Source: an uncultured Porphyromonadaceae bacterium (GTDB lineage Bacteria; Bacteroidota; Bacteroidia; Bacteroidales; Muribaculaceae). Taken from it: a stretch of DNA of 5,320 nt. Location of the stretch: positions 1 to 5,320 of the forward strand of contig CAMWRB010000106.1 in assembly GCA_947176545.1 (NCBI GenBank), given 5' to 3'. A program made the position numbers and the translations under genes. Shown here one piece after another: positions 1 through 5,320 of the stretch. Below the pieces are notes generated by a model. The model saw only the letters and a list, made by a program, of their open reading frames with translations, was not told the DNA's origin and did not search any database. Numbering within the stretch: position 1 is the stretch's first letter; every line of letters begins with the position of its first letter.

Positions 1-62
1 TGGTATTAGATTTAAGGTTAGAGGATTAGTTGTCGAGAGACAATTAATCTTTTTTATTTTTT
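1..62 (+). ncRNA. Partial small leader RNA or sRNA-like element, left copy
   Basis: This is the 3' part of a short transcript that enters from the left edge and ends at the terminator at 20-62. Bases 1-23 match the minus-strand sequence of 268-241: ten of the first 12 bases and ten of the last 11 agree, with a 5-base insertion in the right copy. Both end in TTAAGGTTWGAG directly before a terminator stem. The two stems differ completely in sequence but have the same design (11 pairs, one G-U pair, GNRA loop, U tract). It could instead be the 3' UTR of an upstream gene. By analogy with the right copy, a promoter should lie about 15-50 bases left of the window. The RNA identity is an inference. 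Confidence 0.3.
20..62 (+). terminator. Intrinsic terminator, + strand
   Basis: Bases 24-34 pair with 39-49 in an 11-pair stem closed by the GNRA-type loop GAGA (35-38). The one non-Watson-Crick pair, 29 with 44, is a G-U wobble on the + strand but would be an A-C mismatch on the minus strand. A T-rich tract follows (50-62), and bases 20-23 can pair further into it. Both points indicate + strand termination. It ends a transcript from left of the window. Confidence 0.75.
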
Positions 63-118
63 ATAACCGCTTCTCGTTTACCATCCATTGTAAACCCCTC
101 GATTACATCGGTTTATAA
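61..118. repeat. Nested inverted repeats
   Basis: An outer pair, TTATAACCG (61-69) and CGGTTTATAA (109-118), complementary with one bulged base, encloses a perfect inner pair, GTTTAC (76-81) and GTAAAC (90-95), with an 8-base loop. The stems are AT-rich with long unpaired stretches between them. This could be a weak RNA fold, a protein-binding site, or chance in AT-rich DNA. Confidence 0.25.
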
Positions 119-162
119 TACCTTACCATAAAACATAATAAATTATGCAACAATGTTATGCC

Positions 163-196
163 GACCACGATTAAGCGGCCACGATTAGTCGTGGTC
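163..196. repeat. Direct plus inverted repeat cluster around CCACGA
   Basis: CCACGATTA occurs twice, at 165-173 and 179-187 (14-base period), followed by the inverted partner TCGTGGTC at 189-196. GACCACGA at 163-170 is a perfect 8-base complement of 189-196. The second copy (177-184) can also pair with 189-196 through a TTAG loop, using one G-U pair. The two hairpins exclude each other. No T tract follows on either strand, so this is not an intrinsic terminator. An operator or a switching RNA structure is possible; nothing in the sequence names a partner. Confidence 0.4.
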
Positions 197-205
197 ACCG
201 CAAGA

Positions 206-243
206 CATTAAAAAACCGATTCTTTTCACAAAGAACCGGTCTC
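206..243 (-). terminator. Intrinsic terminator, minus strand
   Basis: Bases 215-225 pair with 230-240 around a four-base loop, 226-229. Read on the minus strand, the loop is the GNRA tetraloop GTGA, the 219/236 position becomes a G-U pair so that all 11 pairs form, and a run of six T follows (215 to 210). Read on +, the same position is an A-C mismatch and no T run follows. This points to termination of leftward transcription. It matches the architecture of the terminator at 20-62. Confidence 0.7.
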
Positions 244-277
244 AAACCTTAATCTTAATTTAATACTATGAAAAACA
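210..277 (-). ncRNA. Candidate short RNA of about 65-70 nt, right copy
   Basis: This stretch lies between a well-spaced Bacteroidota promoter (283-314, minus) and a minus-strand terminator (206-243), with no open reading frame of note between them. The expected transcript has an AT-rich, little-structured 5' part of about 30-35 nt and then the terminator hairpin. The 5' part (268 to 241) is shared with the left edge of the window. It may be a stand-alone small RNA or an attenuated leader whose downstream gene is absent. The start is estimated from the -7 box and could be off by several bases. I did not recognise a named RNA family. Confidence 0.35.
241..268 (-). repeat. Inverted copy of the sequence at 1-23
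   Basis: On the minus strand this reads TAGTATTA, then an AT-rich stretch, then TTAAGGTTTGAG. Bases 1-23 on + read TGGTATTA, a shorter AT-rich stretch, then TTAAGGTTAGAG. Twenty of 23 aligned bases agree, with one 5-base gap. Both copies run straight into a terminator stem, which makes shared origin likelier than chance. Low complexity in AT-rich DNA remains a caveat. Confidence 0.5.
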
Positions 278-282
278 CGTCG

Positions 283-314
283 CGAAGATAATAATAATTT
301 TCTCATTTTCCAAA
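283..314 (-). promoter_or_regulatory. Bacteroidota-type promoter, minus strand
   Basis: On the minus strand a TTTG -33 element (314-311) is followed by exactly 20 bases and a TATCTTCG -7 element (290-283), fitting the primary sigma-factor consensus TTTG, 19-21 bases, TAnnTTTG/TTCG. Transcription should start near 275-278 and run leftward into the terminator at 206-243. The promoter at 5278-5309 has the same boxes and spacing. Confidence 0.6.
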
Positions 315-387
315 TAATACAACTTCATATCAAGCGGAGAGATTGAACTTTTTAAGGATTTTAATTTTTTTAACTCTTAATTTTAAG

Positions 388-395
388 TACCTTTG
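388..395 (+). promoter_or_regulatory. -7 promoter element for the four-gene cluster
   Basis: TACCTTTG fits the Bacteroidota -7 consensus TAnnTTTG. At the right distance upstream there is only a T run (365-371, TTTT rather than TTTG), so the -33 element is weak. The start would fall around 400-403, giving a leader of about 20 bases before the ATG at 424. No Shine-Dalgarno sequence precedes that ATG, which is usual in this phylum. Confidence 0.5.
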
Positions 396-423
396 CATTA
401 TAAGATTTATGATATGACCCGAC

Positions 424-1779
424 ATGGAAATCCTGCTGCATTATATCTGGCAAAACAGGCTGTTAGGGATGCCGCTCATGCTCGACGACGGCCGACAGGT
501 GCGTATCCTCAGACCCGGTCGTCATAATGAGGACGCCGGGCCGGACTTCGCCGGGGCTGTCCTGCAGATTGGCGACAGCAAGTGGGCCGGAAATGTCGAG
601 ATACACATGAAAGCTTCCGACTGGTTCCGCCACGGGCATGACAAGGATATGGCCTATGACAACATCATCCTCCATGCCGTAGCCGTCAATGACACCAAAA
701 TATACCGACGTAACGGAGAGGTCATACCGCAGGCGACAGTCAATATTCCGGCTAACTTCTACTACTCGTTCGCTTCGCTGAATAATGCAATCAAGGGTAT
801 CCGTTGTGCGTCAAACATCGCCTTTATCCCTAATATAAGACAGCAGGACTGGCTTGAAACCCTCGCATTCGAACGGCTGCAACACAAGGGGGAACGCATC
901 ATCTCCTATCACTCCATACGCTCCGGAGACTGGGAACAGGCTGTATTCATCACGCTGGCAAGAGCACTCGGCTTCGGACTCAACGGCGTCCCTTTTGAAT
1001 TGCTGGCCAAATCATTGCCTCTCAAATATATCTATCACCATTCCGACTCACTGCAACAAATCGAGGCGCTACTCTTCGGTCAGGCAGGTATGTTAGTTCC
1101 GGGGTTATATCCTCACGATGCCTATTACCAACAACTTGTAGCCGAGTATGACTTCCTGAGACGCAAATATTCCCTGACACCCATCAGCCGTGAACTCTGG
1201 AAATACTCCCGCACACGTCCGGCTAATTTCCCTCACCGGCGCATCGCCATGCTGGCTCAATATCTCTACTCCGGCATCAACCTCACGGCTTCACTGATAG
1301 ACGCACGGGGAATATATGATAAGCTTGAGAGGATTTTCCGTCAGGATTTACAGCAATATTGGGCTAATCATGATGCTTTCGGTGCCCCGGAGGTGAGACG
1401 TTCCTACTCGTTGTCACGCGCTGCCATCGAGTCACTGATGATTAACGTCGCCGCACCATTCTACTTCGCCTACGCCCGGCTCACCGGCGATTATCCCGTC
1501 GGTGAATATGCCATAGACCTCCTGACCTCCATCGACCCGGAACGCAACAGTATCATAACTGCGTGGGAAAATGCCGGAATCAAGGCCGACAGCGCACTCC
1601 GGAGTCAGGCACTGATACACCTCCGCAACGAGTATTGCGACCGGGCGCGATGCCTCGAATGCCGCTTCGGATACCACATCCTGCGCCGCAATGCCGCCCC
1701 ACCCGATATGCACGCCCTCTCACCAGACGCCTCACCCGAACCGGACACGGATGTTCGCACAAGGATACCGCGATGTTAG
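424..1779 (+). CDS. DUF2851 family protein, possible divergent nuclease
   Basis: A 451-residue protein of the DUF2851 family, common in Bacteroidota and, as far as I know, without an assigned function. The recognisable N-terminal block is DAGPDF (37-42), GNVEIH (56-61), then SDW (65-67), two His (70, 72) and a Y-D-N-x-I-L-H stretch (78-84). Further family-like blocks are a GFGLNGVPFE stretch (183-192), IEALLFGQAG (213-222), RPANFP (265-270) and SQALI (394-398). The order Glu2, Pro40-Asp41, Glu59-x-His61 resembles a PD-(D/E)XK nuclease core with His in place of Lys; this is my inference. Cys128 plus Cys405-x4-Cys410-x2-Cys413 could bind zinc or an Fe-S cluster. No signal peptide or membrane segment is evident, so it is probably cytoplasmic. 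The last 30 or so residues are a Pro/Asp/Arg-rich tail beyond the conserved part. The ATG at 424 fits the family N-terminus and the promoter at 388. First gene of the cluster. Confidence 0.9.
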   Translation: MEILLHYIWQNRLLGMPLMLDDGRQVRILRPGRHNEDAGPDFAGAVLQIGDSKWAGNVEIHMKASDWFRHGHDKDMAYDNIILHAVAVNDTKIYRRNGEVIPQATVNIPANFYYSFASLNNAIKGIRCASNIAFIPNIRQQDWLETLAFERLQHKGERIISYHSIRSGDWEQAVFITLARALGFGLNGVPFELLAKSLPLKYIYHHSDSLQQIEALLFGQAGMLVPGLYPHDAYYQQLVAEYDFLRRKYSLTPISRELWKYSRTRPANFPHRRIAMLAQYLYSGINLTASLIDARGIYDKLERIFRQDLQQYWANHDAFGAPEVRRSYSLSRAAIESLMINVAAPFYFAYARLTGDYPVGEYAIDLLTSIDPERNSIITAWENAGIKADSALRSQALIHLRNEYCDRARCLECRFGYHILRRNAAPPDMHALSPDASPEPDTDVRTRIPRC

Positions 1780-1866
1780 CCCGCAGACATGCCTGCCTGA
1801 TATATTATCCCTGATTTATTCCACCGGTCTCCGCAACATCTGTACATCATTAAACGTTCTTGATAT

Positions 1867-2790
1867 ATGAAGTATAACGAACATAAGAGAGGATTTGTAA
1901 AACCCGACAACATATCAGCACGTCAGAACATCGGTGAACAGACCTTTCCCCTGATGCAATTCATTCAGGAGAATTTTGAGCGTGCACCGCGCAATGATGT
2001 CAAGAAGTGGCTCAAATACGGTCATGTAATGATTGACGGTGTGGTCACGACTCAGTTTGATGCTCCCGTAGCACCGGGACAATGGGTCGAAATCAATATG
2101 TCAAGACCTTTCGTAGTCTTCAGACACCACCGTATGCAAATCGTGTATGAGGATGACGATATTATCGTGGTCAACAAGGGTTACGGTCTCCTATCCGTGG
2201 CTACGGGCCAACACAACCATAAGGAGGAAACCGCCTACAGTATCCTGCGGGACTATGTCAAGCGGAAGCATCCGTCGAATAAAATCTTTATCGTCCACCG
2301 GCTCGACCGCGGTACAAGCGGACTTATGATGTTTGCCAAGACGCCGGAGGCTCAGACTGCAATGCAACACAACTGGAACAACATGGTGCTCGAACGCACG
2401 TACGTCGCCGTCCTCGAAGGTATCGTCGATACCGACCAAGGTGAAATAAAGAGTTTTCTCGGTGAGACATCGCGGTTTGAGGTGTATTCTTCGGACAATG
2501 AGAGCGACGGCAAACCCGCTGTCACACGCTATCGCATATTAAAGCGGGGGTCCGGACGTTCGCTCGCGGAATTCTCGCTCAATACAGGACGTAAAAACCA
2601 GATACGCGTACATGCCGCCAAGGAATTGGGACACCCAATAGTCGGCGACAGGAAATATGGAGCGGATTCAAGTCCTATCAACCGTATCGCGCTGCACGCC
2701 CGCACCCTGCGGTTTGCACACCCCGTCACAAAAAAGGATATGAGATTTGAGACACCTATACCGCTCAAATTCTCATCACTCGTCAGATAA
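1867..2790 (+). CDS. RluA-family RNA pseudouridine synthase with S4 domain
   Basis: A 307-residue enzyme expected to convert specific uridines in RNA (most often 23S rRNA in RluC/RluD-type members) to pseudouridine, in the cytoplasm. An S4-like RNA-binding domain occupies about residues 27-77 (pattern around NDVKKWLKYGHVMIDG, 43-58). The catalytic domain follows from about 90 and contains the RluA-family motif HRLDRGTSG (144-152), with Asp147 as the predicted nucleophile. ERTYVAV (176-182), TGRKNQIRVH (240-249), HPIVGDRKYG (256-265) and HARTLRF (277-283) complete the family signature. Position 244 is Asn, where many homologues have His (TGRxHQ); I believe this is common in Bacteroidota. Length is normal. 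It starts 87 bases after the DUF2851 gene with no recognisable ribosome binding site. The RNA target cannot be read from the sequence, so no symbol is given. Confidence 0.95.
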   Translation: MKYNEHKRGFVKPDNISARQNIGEQTFPLMQFIQENFERAPRNDVKKWLKYGHVMIDGVVTTQFDAPVAPGQWVEINMSRPFVVFRHHRMQIVYEDDDIIVVNKGYGLLSVATGQHNHKEETAYSILRDYVKRKHPSNKIFIVHRLDRGTSGLMMFAKTPEAQTAMQHNWNNMVLERTYVAVLEGIVDTDQGEIKSFLGETSRFEVYSSDNESDGKPAVTRYRILKRGSGRSLAEFSLNTGRKNQIRVHAAKELGHPIVGDRKYGADSSPINRIALHARTLRFAHPVTKKDMRFETPIPLKFSSLVR

Positions 2791-2861
2791 CGACGCTTCT
2801 CGCACGCTCCCGATACCCTCACAAACACGCTTTTTAACGCTCAACAGCATATAATCTCAAA

Positions 2862-3536
2862 ATGTACACTGAAACCGATACAGACATAACTCCGGCACTG
2901 CAGTCCGGACATACCGATGATTGTCCGGCCGTAACTCTTGTCAGCCACATTCTGTCATGGGTATTCTCACCGTTGCTCACTCCGACATACGGTATGATTG
3001 CCATTTTCACCATGACTCCGCTGCGATTTGCTCCGCTGCGAAGCATATTTATCGTCATTTCCGTCATATTCTCTCTGACAGCAATATTGCCGGGCCTCAC
3101 CGTATGGCTTCTCACCAGGTATGGCGATGTGGCTGACATGGCGCTTACGCGACGCAAGGACCGGCTGTACCCATATATCATCATCATTGCCGCTCTGGTC
3201 GCTGCCGGGTTCTATCTCAAAATTATCGGCACCCAACTCTGGATACCATCATTCTTCTGGGGGGCTGCCGCAGCTGCCGCTATCTGTTTCATTATCAATT
3301 ATTGGTGGAAGATTTCGGCACATGGCGCCGGAATGGGCGGACTTGCCGCTCTCTTTGCCGTGCTGACACGCTATAGTTTCCCCACTGTTGATGTCTGGAT
3401 TTGGCTTCTTGCGGCAATAGCAGTATGCGGACTCCTCGCCTCGGCACGTGTATGGCTCGGACGGCACACCCCGATGCAGACCATAGCCGGCACACTCGTC
3501 GGATTTATCTGCGTATTCATCACCGAGTTGATATAA
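2862..3536 (+). CDS. PAP2-like integral membrane protein
   Basis: A 224-residue membrane protein resembling small Bacteroidota proteins annotated as PAP2-family phosphatases. A polar, acidic N-terminus (1-24) precedes about six or seven hydrophobic segments, near 29-52, 60-84, 104-123, 128-147, 157-170, 176-193 and 205-222. Degenerate PAP2 motifs are in order: RRKDRLYP (97-104), KISAHGAG (150-157, matching the SGH motif with His154) and ARVWLGRHTPMQ (195-206, matching SRx5HxxxD). In the last motif Arg196 and the predicted nucleophile His202 are kept, but Ser is Ala195 and the terminal Asp is Gln206. PAP2 enzymes remove phosphate from lipid phosphates, including undecaprenyl diphosphate. Whether this variant is active is open. 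It lies 71 bases after the pseudouridine synthase and 62 before ispG, which is compatible with a prenyl-lipid substrate but does not prove it. Confidence 0.8.
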   Translation: MYTETDTDITPALQSGHTDDCPAVTLVSHILSWVFSPLLTPTYGMIAIFTMTPLRFAPLRSIFIVISVIFSLTAILPGLTVWLLTRYGDVADMALTRRKDRLYPYIIIIAALVAAGFYLKIIGTQLWIPSFFWGAAAAAAICFIINYWWKISAHGAGMGGLAALFAVLTRYSFPTVDVWIWLLAAIAVCGLLASARVWLGRHTPMQTIAGTLVGFICVFITELI

Positions 3537-3598
3537 CGCGCTGACTTCTACAATTAATCACTCGTTTTTTATTATTATTCAGTCACATCTGTCAGTCA

Positions 3599-5236
3599 AT
3601 GTCTATATACAATTATAAACGTCGCCCGACCTCAGTCACCACTGTTGGCAATACCGCTATCGGCGGTACTAACCCAATCCGGGTACAATCTATGACCAAC
3701 ACCTCGACCAACGACACGGAAGCGTGCGTTCGACAGGCTCTCCGTATTGCCGAGGCCGGCGGAGAATTGGTACGCCTCACCACACAGGGAGTGCGCGAAG
3801 CCGCCAATATGGCAAACATCAAGAACGGTCTCGATGAGGCCGACTGTAACGTCCCCCTCGTGGCGGACGTTCATTTCAACCCGAAAGCAGCGTTCATGGC
3901 GGCGACAACCTGCGACAAGGTGCGCATCAATCCGGGTAACTTTGTCGATGCGGCCCGTACTTTTGTCAAACTCACCTATTCCGACTCCGAATATAAGGAT
4001 GAGATTGAAAAGATACGCCAAACGTTAGTCCCCTTTCTTGAAACCTGCAAGGCACACCGTACCGCCATCAGGCTCGGCGTCAATCACGGCAGTCTCTCCG
4101 ACCGCATCATGAGCCGCTATGGAGACACTCCGGAAGGTATGGTCGAGTCGGTCATGGAATACCTGCGCATCTGTCGCGAAAATGATTTTAACGATATAGT
4201 CATCTCTATCAAGGCCTCTAACGTGGTCGTGATGGTCGAGACAGTCCGGCTACTGGTACGCACGATGTCGCAGGAGGATATGCACTACCCTCTGCACCTG
4301 GGTGTCACCGAGGCGGGAGACGGCGAGGACGGACGCATCAAAAGTGCTGTCGGTATCGGAACTCTCCTTGCCGAGGGCATAGGTGACACCATTCGTGTCT
4401 CACTCTCCGAGCCACCGGAAAATGAAATACCCGTAGCCGTCGCACTGCGCGATTATATCACCGGGCGTGCTGACCATTCACCCGTTGTCGAGCCGCAGAC
4501 CGAATCTGTCACTCCGACACGCCGGATGGCCATCGCCAATGCACCATTACAACTGCACAACGTCCCTCTCGTCGACGGACTCGACTTCAACATTGCTGAT
4601 ATCCCTCATATCACTGTAGATGCCTCCGGGCCCATACAGGAGATTTTCGACGGCTATGCCATATTGATACATTCCGACAATGCCAATAATGTCGGAGAAA
4701 TAGCTTCATGGCTTGAGCGATACTATCGGCAGGGGGGCAATGCGCAGGCCATCATCCGCCTGACTTATACCGACCAAGAACCCGATTTGGTGAGGCTCAA
4801 AGCCTCAGCCGATTTCGGAGCGTTGCTGCTCAACGGCTACGGCAACGCCATCAGTCTCGATGCTCCGGCATTGACACCGGAGGAGAATGCACGGCTTTGT
4901 CTCGCTATTCTGCAGGCTTGCCGTCTGCGAATCACCAAGACAGAGTATATCGCCTGTCCGAGTTGCGGCAGAACACTCTTTGACCTCCCCACGGCGCTTC
5001 ATAAAGTGCGCGAAGCGACCTCACATCTTAAAAATCTCAAAATCGGTGTGATGGGTTGTATCGTCAACGGACCCGGTGAGATGGCTGACGCGGACTACGG
5101 ATATGTCGGAGCCGGCCCTGACAAGGTCAGCCTGTACAAAGGTAAAGAACTCGTCATCAAAAACATCCCGGCTGATGATGCCCTCGAAGCCCTAATCGAA
5201 TTAATCAAAATAAACGGCGACTGGCAAGACAGATAA
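3599..5236 (+). CDS. ispG: 4-hydroxy-3-methylbut-2-en-1-yl diphosphate synthase (long form)
   Basis: IspG (GcpE) reductively opens methylerythritol cyclodiphosphate to HMBPP, the next-to-last step of the MEP isoprenoid pathway, using a [4Fe-4S] cluster and electrons from flavodoxin or ferredoxin. The N-terminal TIM barrel (about 1-290) shows IRVQSMTNT (27-35), LVADVHFNP (87-95), VRINPGN (108-114), IRLGVNHGSL (157-166), VISIKASN (201-208), LHLGVTEAG (232-240) and a VGIGTLLAEGIGDTIRVSL stretch (251-269). The C-terminal cluster domain has CPSCGRTLFDL (453-463) and GCIVNGPGE (486-494): Cys453, Cys456 and Cys487 are the cluster ligands and Glu494 the conserved acid. An extra domain (about 290-447) separates them, as in plant and chlamydial enzymes and unlike the roughly 370-residue E. 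coli type. At 545 residues it is shorter than the roughly 600 I recall for Bacteroides. The ATG at 3599 gives the usual start (YKRRPT); no Shine-Dalgarno site precedes it. Confidence 0.97.
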   Translation: MSIYNYKRRPTSVTTVGNTAIGGTNPIRVQSMTNTSTNDTEACVRQALRIAEAGGELVRLTTQGVREAANMANIKNGLDEADCNVPLVADVHFNPKAAFMAATTCDKVRINPGNFVDAARTFVKLTYSDSEYKDEIEKIRQTLVPFLETCKAHRTAIRLGVNHGSLSDRIMSRYGDTPEGMVESVMEYLRICRENDFNDIVISIKASNVVVMVETVRLLVRTMSQEDMHYPLHLGVTEAGDGEDGRIKSAVGIGTLLAEGIGDTIRVSLSEPPENEIPVAVALRDYITGRADHSPVVEPQTESVTPTRRMAIANAPLQLHNVPLVDGLDFNIADIPHITVDASGPIQEIFDGYAILIHSDNANNVGEIASWLERYYRQGGNAQAIIRLTYTDQEPDLVRLKASADFGALLLNGYGNAISLDAPALTPEENARLCLAILQACRLRITKTEYIACPSCGRTLFDLPTALHKVREATSHLKNLKIGVMGCIVNGPGEMADADYGYVGAGPDKVSLYKGKELVIKNIPADDALEALIELIKINGDWQDR

Positions 5237-5262
5237 AAACTAAACCCGGCAGCCGCTGAATG

Positions 5263-5298
5263 GCGTTTGAGTGGACTTTTGCAAATAACGCTTTTTTT
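5263..5298 (+). terminator. Possible weak terminator after ispG
   Basis: GCGTT (5263-5267) can pair with AACGC (5287-5291), directly followed by seven T (5292-5298). The stem has only five firm pairs and a loop of about 19 bases, with some further pairing possible inside. It is the only terminator-like structure after ispG in the window. Confidence 0.3.
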
Positions 5299-5309
5299 GA
5301 TTATCTTCG
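5278..5309 (+). promoter_or_regulatory. Bacteroidota-type promoter for a downstream gene
   Basis: TTTG (5278-5281), exactly 20 bases, then TATCTTCG (5302-5309) fit the phylum consensus. Transcription would start near 5314-5317, just before the window ends, so a gene or RNA should begin to the right on the + strand. The possible terminator at 5263-5298 overlaps its upstream half. Confidence 0.6.
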
Positions 5310-5320
5310 CACATAATATC

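Noticed and set aside
114..119. TATAAT resembling an E. coli -10 box
   Set aside because: No good -35 element at 16-18 bases, and this phylum uses TAnnTTTG-type promoters; AT-rich DNA gives such hits by chance.
158..211. 17-codon open frame on + overlapping the CCACGA repeats
   Set aside because: Very short, no promoter at a suitable distance, and its bases are explained by the inverted repeats.
1..277. Invertible DNA switch bounded by the inverted copies
   Set aside because: The copies are imperfect with a 5-base indel, both predicted promoters would lie outside the repeats, and no invertase gene is present, so inversion would change little.
1..423. tRNA, CRISPR array or insertion sequence in the gene-free region
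   Set aside because: No cloverleaf with a T-arm consensus, no regularly spaced repeats with unique spacers, and no transposase fragment were seen.
2834..3187. Minus-strand open frame of 117 codons
   Set aside because: It lies antisense to the PAP2-like gene, shows no family motif, and the + strand product there is clearly recognisable.
3565..3570. T6 run before ispG as a terminator or promoter part
   Set aside because: No stem precedes it, and the later TATTATTC does not match TAnnTTTG and lacks a TTTG 20 bases upstream.
3632..4021. Minus-strand open frame of 129 codons
   Set aside because: It is antisense to the conserved barrel of ispG and is explained by codon bias on the coding strand.

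Overview
The window looks like chromosomal DNA from a gut-type member of the Bacteroidales (Bacteroidota), possibly Muribaculaceae. The evidence is a DUF2851 protein (a family I know mainly from Bacteroidota), a long-form IspG with an extra central domain, genes without Shine-Dalgarno sites, and promoters of the Bacteroidota type (TTTG, about 20 bases, TAnnTTTG or TAnnTTCG). The family assignment is an inference.

Layout. Positions 1-423 hold no protein gene and are AT-rich, but they are structured. A + strand intrinsic terminator lies at 20-62. A complete small minus-strand transcription unit has its promoter at 283-314 and its terminator at 206-243. The sequence just before each terminator is the same, in opposite orientation (1-23 on +, 241-268 on -). 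This suggests two convergent copies of one short leader or small-RNA element, the left copy being cut by the window edge. Two palindromic clusters (61-118 and 163-196) lie between them. A + strand promoter at 388-395 then serves the genes.

Positions 424-5236 hold four genes, all on +, with gaps of 87, 71 and 62 bases: a DUF2851 protein, an RluA-family pseudouridine synthase with an S4 domain, a PAP2-like integral membrane protein, and IspG (HMBPP synthase of the MEP isoprenoid pathway). I see no convincing promoter or terminator in the gaps, so they may form one operon. At 5263-5309 a weak terminator overlaps a good promoter for a gene beyond the window.

How they work together. IspG makes isoprenoid precursor. 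The PAP2-like protein could act on a prenyl or other lipid phosphate, but its last active-site position is altered. The pseudouridine synthase modifies RNA. The DUF2851 protein has motifs that suggest a divergent PD-(D/E)XK nuclease with a possible four-cysteine metal site. I do not see a new multi-gene system. The most unusual part is the paired RNA element in 1-277, followed by the uncharacterised DUF2851 protein.
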